Shown here piece after piece: positions 62,241 to 64,000 of a stretch of 64,000 bases of DNA (its first letter is position 1; the number at the start of each line of letters is the position of its first letter). Both the position numbers and the translations under genes were made by a program. The DNA lies in assembly GCA_910584065.1 (NCBI GenBank), contig CAJTZN010000010.1:20876-84875 (forward strand), given 5' to 3'. The stretch is from an uncultured Eubacterium sp. Its GTDB lineage: Bacteria > Bacillota > Clostridia > Lachnospirales > Lachnospiraceae. The notes under the pieces are model-generated. The model had not been told where the DNA came from and ran no database searches. It saw only the letters and a program-made list of their open reading frames with translations.

Positions 62241-63770
62241 ATGAAGATCATATTAAAAAAACTGTCCATATCCTTGTTCGTGATCGCTCTGGCCTTTCTG
62301 ATCGGATGCGGCAGTGGAGCAGTAAAGCAGGCACGGGCGGAAGTAAAGACAGCCGGGGAGTGGTCATATAACGTCGAGGCTGACGGGAACGCGACTATAT
62401 TTGCTTATTATGGAAATGCCACCGATGTGGTCATACCACAAGAGATCGAAGGCAAAACAGTAGTCGGCATTCATACCTTTGCCTTCATGAACCGCAACAC
62501 TCTCACCAGCGTTACCATCCCCGACAGTGTAACTACGATCGCAACGAGTGCCTTTTACAGATGCAGCAGTCTCACGAGCATTTCCCTCCCACCAAACCTA
62601 ACCACGATTGAGGCTTGTACTTTTGAAGGATGCAGCAGTCTTACCAGTATTTCCATCCCGGAACATGTAACTACAATTAAGACCCGGGCCTTTGACGGGT
62701 GCAGCAGTCTCACAAACATCTCCCTCCCACAAGGTATAACTGCGATCGAGTCTGCTACTTTTGCGAATTGCAGCGCTCTCGCCAGCATTTCCATCCCAGA
62801 ACATGTAACTACGATTGAGTATATTGCCTTTGGAGAATGCAGCAGCCTCAAAAATATTTCCATCCCGCAAAGTGTAACTACGATCAGGGATAGTGCCTTT
62901 GAGGGCTGCAGTGCTCTCACCAGCATTTCCATCCCACAAAGTGTAACTTCGATCGGAAGAAATCCTTTTTTGCGATGCAGCAATCTGGATAGCATAACAG
63001 TAGAAAATGGAAATTCCAAATATGACAGCAGGAACAATTGTAATGCAATCCTTGACACTGCCAAAAATACCTTGATCGCAGGATGCCGTAATACAATCAT
63101 CCCAGAGAATATAGCAAGTATCGGAGAACTTGCTTTTTGTGGCTGCAATTCACTCACCAGTATTCTTATTCCAGAAAGTGTAACAAGTATCGAGAAATTT
63201 GCTTTTGCGGGATGCAGCAATGTCGAAAGCATTGTTATCCCGAAAAATGTAACCTCGATCGGGGAAGGCTCCTTTAATGAATGCAGCCGCCTTAAAAAGA
63301 TCATTATCCCGGAAAGTGTTACTAGAATCGCTGAGAGTACAAGTCGTGAAGAGGGCGTCTTTTACGGCTGTCCTTCTGGTCTGGTAATTTGGACGACCAA
63401 AAATTCCTGTGCAGATAAATATGCCAAAAAACAAGGAATTAAAGTGAAATATATGAACACCTCAGCACAAGCTCACCCATCTGCCGCCAGCATGACGATC
63501 AAGAGCGGATTAAAGCTGACAGCCGGCAAAAAGAAACTAAAACTGACATGGAAGAAGGTATCAAAAGCTTCCGGCTATGAAATACAGATCAGCCAAAAGA
63601 AAAACTTTAAAGGAGCCAAAAAGCGCTTCCTAAAGAGCTCAAAGAAAAGTTTTACGATCAAAAAGCTGAAGAGCGGAGCAGTGTATTATGTGCGGATCCG
63701 AGCCTACGCAAAAGCCGATAGCAAAAAAGTGTATGGAAAATGGGTGACAGCAAAGAAGAAAGTGAAATAA
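62241..63770 (+). CDS. BspA-like LRR lipoprotein with fibronectin III-like end
   Basis: The start at 62241 (GAGG six bases upstream) gives a lipoprotein signal (SLFVIALAFLIGC) of a 509-residue protein. The middle consists of about twelve LRR_5 repeats of 23 residues such as SITSIGEGSFNECSRLKKI. The last 90 residues, rich in lysine, form a fibronectin type III-like domain (ASGYEIQISQKKNF and SGAVYYVRIRAYAK). It is a surface-anchored relative of the 2169-residue protein at 44-51 kb. The frame is open to 62145, and ATG 62163 is an alternative. Confidence 0.85.
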   Translation: MKIILKKLSISLFVIALAFLIGCGSGAVKQARAEVKTAGEWSYNVEADGNATIFAYYGNATDVVIPQEIEGKTVVGIHTFAFMNRNTLTSVTIPDSVTTIATSAFYRCSSLTSISLPPNLTTIEACTFEGCSSLTSISIPEHVTTIKTRAFDGCSSLTNISLPQGITAIESATFANCSALASISIPEHVTTIEYIAFGECSSLKNISIPQSVTTIRDSAFEGCSALTSISIPQSVTSIGRNPFLRCSNLDSITVENGNSKYDSRNNCNAILDTAKNTLIAGCRNTIIPENIASIGELAFCGCNSLTSILIPESVTSIEKFAFAGCSNVESIVIPKNVTSIGEGSFNECSRLKKIIIPESVTRIAESTSREEGVFYGCPSGLVIWTTKNSCADKYAKKQGIKVKYMNTSAQAHPSAASMTIKSGLKLTAGKKKLKLTWKKVSKASGYEIQISQKKNFKGAKKRFLKSSKKSFTIKKLKSGAVYYVRIRAYAKADSKKVYGKWVTAKKKVK

Positions 63771-63783
63771 CTATCCAAAAAAG

Positions 63784-63808
63784 AAAACCCCGAACAACTC
63801 GGGGTTTT
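63784..63808. terminator. bidirectional terminator between LRR gene and tRNA-Leu
   Basis: AAAACCCCGA and TCGGGGTTTT are perfect complements around a five-base loop and give a T run on either strand. It can end the LRR gene and the tRNA transcript coming from the other side. Confidence 0.88.
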
Positions 63809-63812
63809 CCCA

Positions 63813-63899
63813 TGCTGGTAACCGGAATCGAACCGGTACGGGTGTCACCACCCACAGGATTTTAAGTCCTGGGCGTCTGCCAGTTCCGCCACACCAGCA
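63813..63899 (-). tRNA. tRNA-Leu (UAA)
   Basis: The 87 bases fold as a class II tRNA: acceptor TGCTGGT pairs with ACCAGCA, the D arm has GGCGGAACTGGCAGA, the anticodon arm CAGGA-CTTAAAA-TCCTG gives UAA, a long variable arm (GTGGTGACACC) follows, and the T arm contains GGTTCGATTCC. The 3' CCA is not encoded. Confidence 0.95.
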
Positions 63900-63945
63900 A
63901 ATATAATAGTCTCTGCCACTGTACAATACACCTGCACGCGGCAAG

Positions 63946-64000
63946 CGACCCAGGAGGGACTCGAACCCTTGACCTCTGCCGTGACAGGGCAGCGCTCTAA
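63946..64000 (-). tRNA. tRNA-Asp (GUC), cut by window edge
   Basis: The 3' 55 bases are present: the anticodon arm CTGCC-CTGTCAC-GGCAG gives GUC, then the T arm with GGGTTCGAGTCCC and the acceptor strand CTGGGTC plus a discriminator G. The 5' part lies beyond the window. No CCA is encoded. It lies 46 bases upstream of tRNA-Leu on the same strand, so both belong to one tRNA cluster. Confidence 0.88.

Noticed and set aside
63932..63950. Further copy of the 54-bp repeat near the tRNA genes
   Set aside because: Only CTGCACGCGG is shared, followed by an imperfect match. This is too short to call.

Overview
The window is chromosomal DNA from a Gram-positive anaerobe of the class Clostridia, most likely a Lachnospiraceae gut commensal. 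Pointers to this are a pyruvate,phosphate dikinase very close to the Clostridium symbiosum enzyme (active-site His at residue 455), the era-(yqzL-like)-recO and tig-clpP-clpX-lon-engB gene orders, strong AGGAGG ribosome sites, intracellular glycogen synthesis genes, an ECF sigma/DUF4179 pair and large BspA-like surface proteins. Most genes lie on the minus strand. There is no rRNA operon, prophage or CRISPR array.

Layout. 1-6 kb: ppdK, then a broken secreted-protein gene and a tight two-gene unit of an ABC-type ATPase and a PIN-fold nuclease. 6-11 kb: the glycolytic run gap-pgk-tpiA with a 54-bp tandem repeat between pgk and tpiA, and glgA upstream. 11-16 kb: an ABC importer lacking a binding protein, a D-2-hydroxyacid dehydrogenase, and recO/yqzL-like/era. 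16-18 kb: decayed accessory genes and palindromic elements. 18-25 kb: a four-gene operon of DUF1015, YesL-like protein, glgB and an M16C peptidase. 25-31 kb: an accessory patch with an orphan antitoxin, a Uma2 nuclease whose promoter has been cut away by an IS element, a zinc-ribbon membrane protein, a decayed transposase and a VanZ-family protein. 31-34 kb: a secreted two-domain esterase, frameshifted just after its signal peptide, and a small membrane protein. 34-44 kb: glmM, a GH8 exo-oligoxylanase, tig, clpP, clpX, lon, engB and a serine acetyltransferase. 44-51 kb: a 2169-residue leucine-rich-repeat surface protein with a papain-like centre. 51-55 kb: mnmA, gpmI and a lytic transglycosylase. 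55-59 kb: an ABC-2 transporter cassette with a lipoprotein. 59-64 kb: a CLC-family transporter, an ECF sigma factor with its DUF4179 partner, a second leucine-rich-repeat lipoprotein and two tRNA genes.

How the genes fit together. gap, pgk, tpiA, gpmI and ppdK cover much of lower glycolysis, with PPi-linked pyruvate formation. glgA and glgB store surplus glucose, and the GH8 enzyme and secreted esterase point to plant-fibre (xylan) use. The tig-clp-lon block is protein quality control. The accessory patches carry most of the oddities: the ATPase-PIN pair, several genes broken by single-base or internal deletions, an IS inserted in a 5' leader, and palindromic elements of unknown role.
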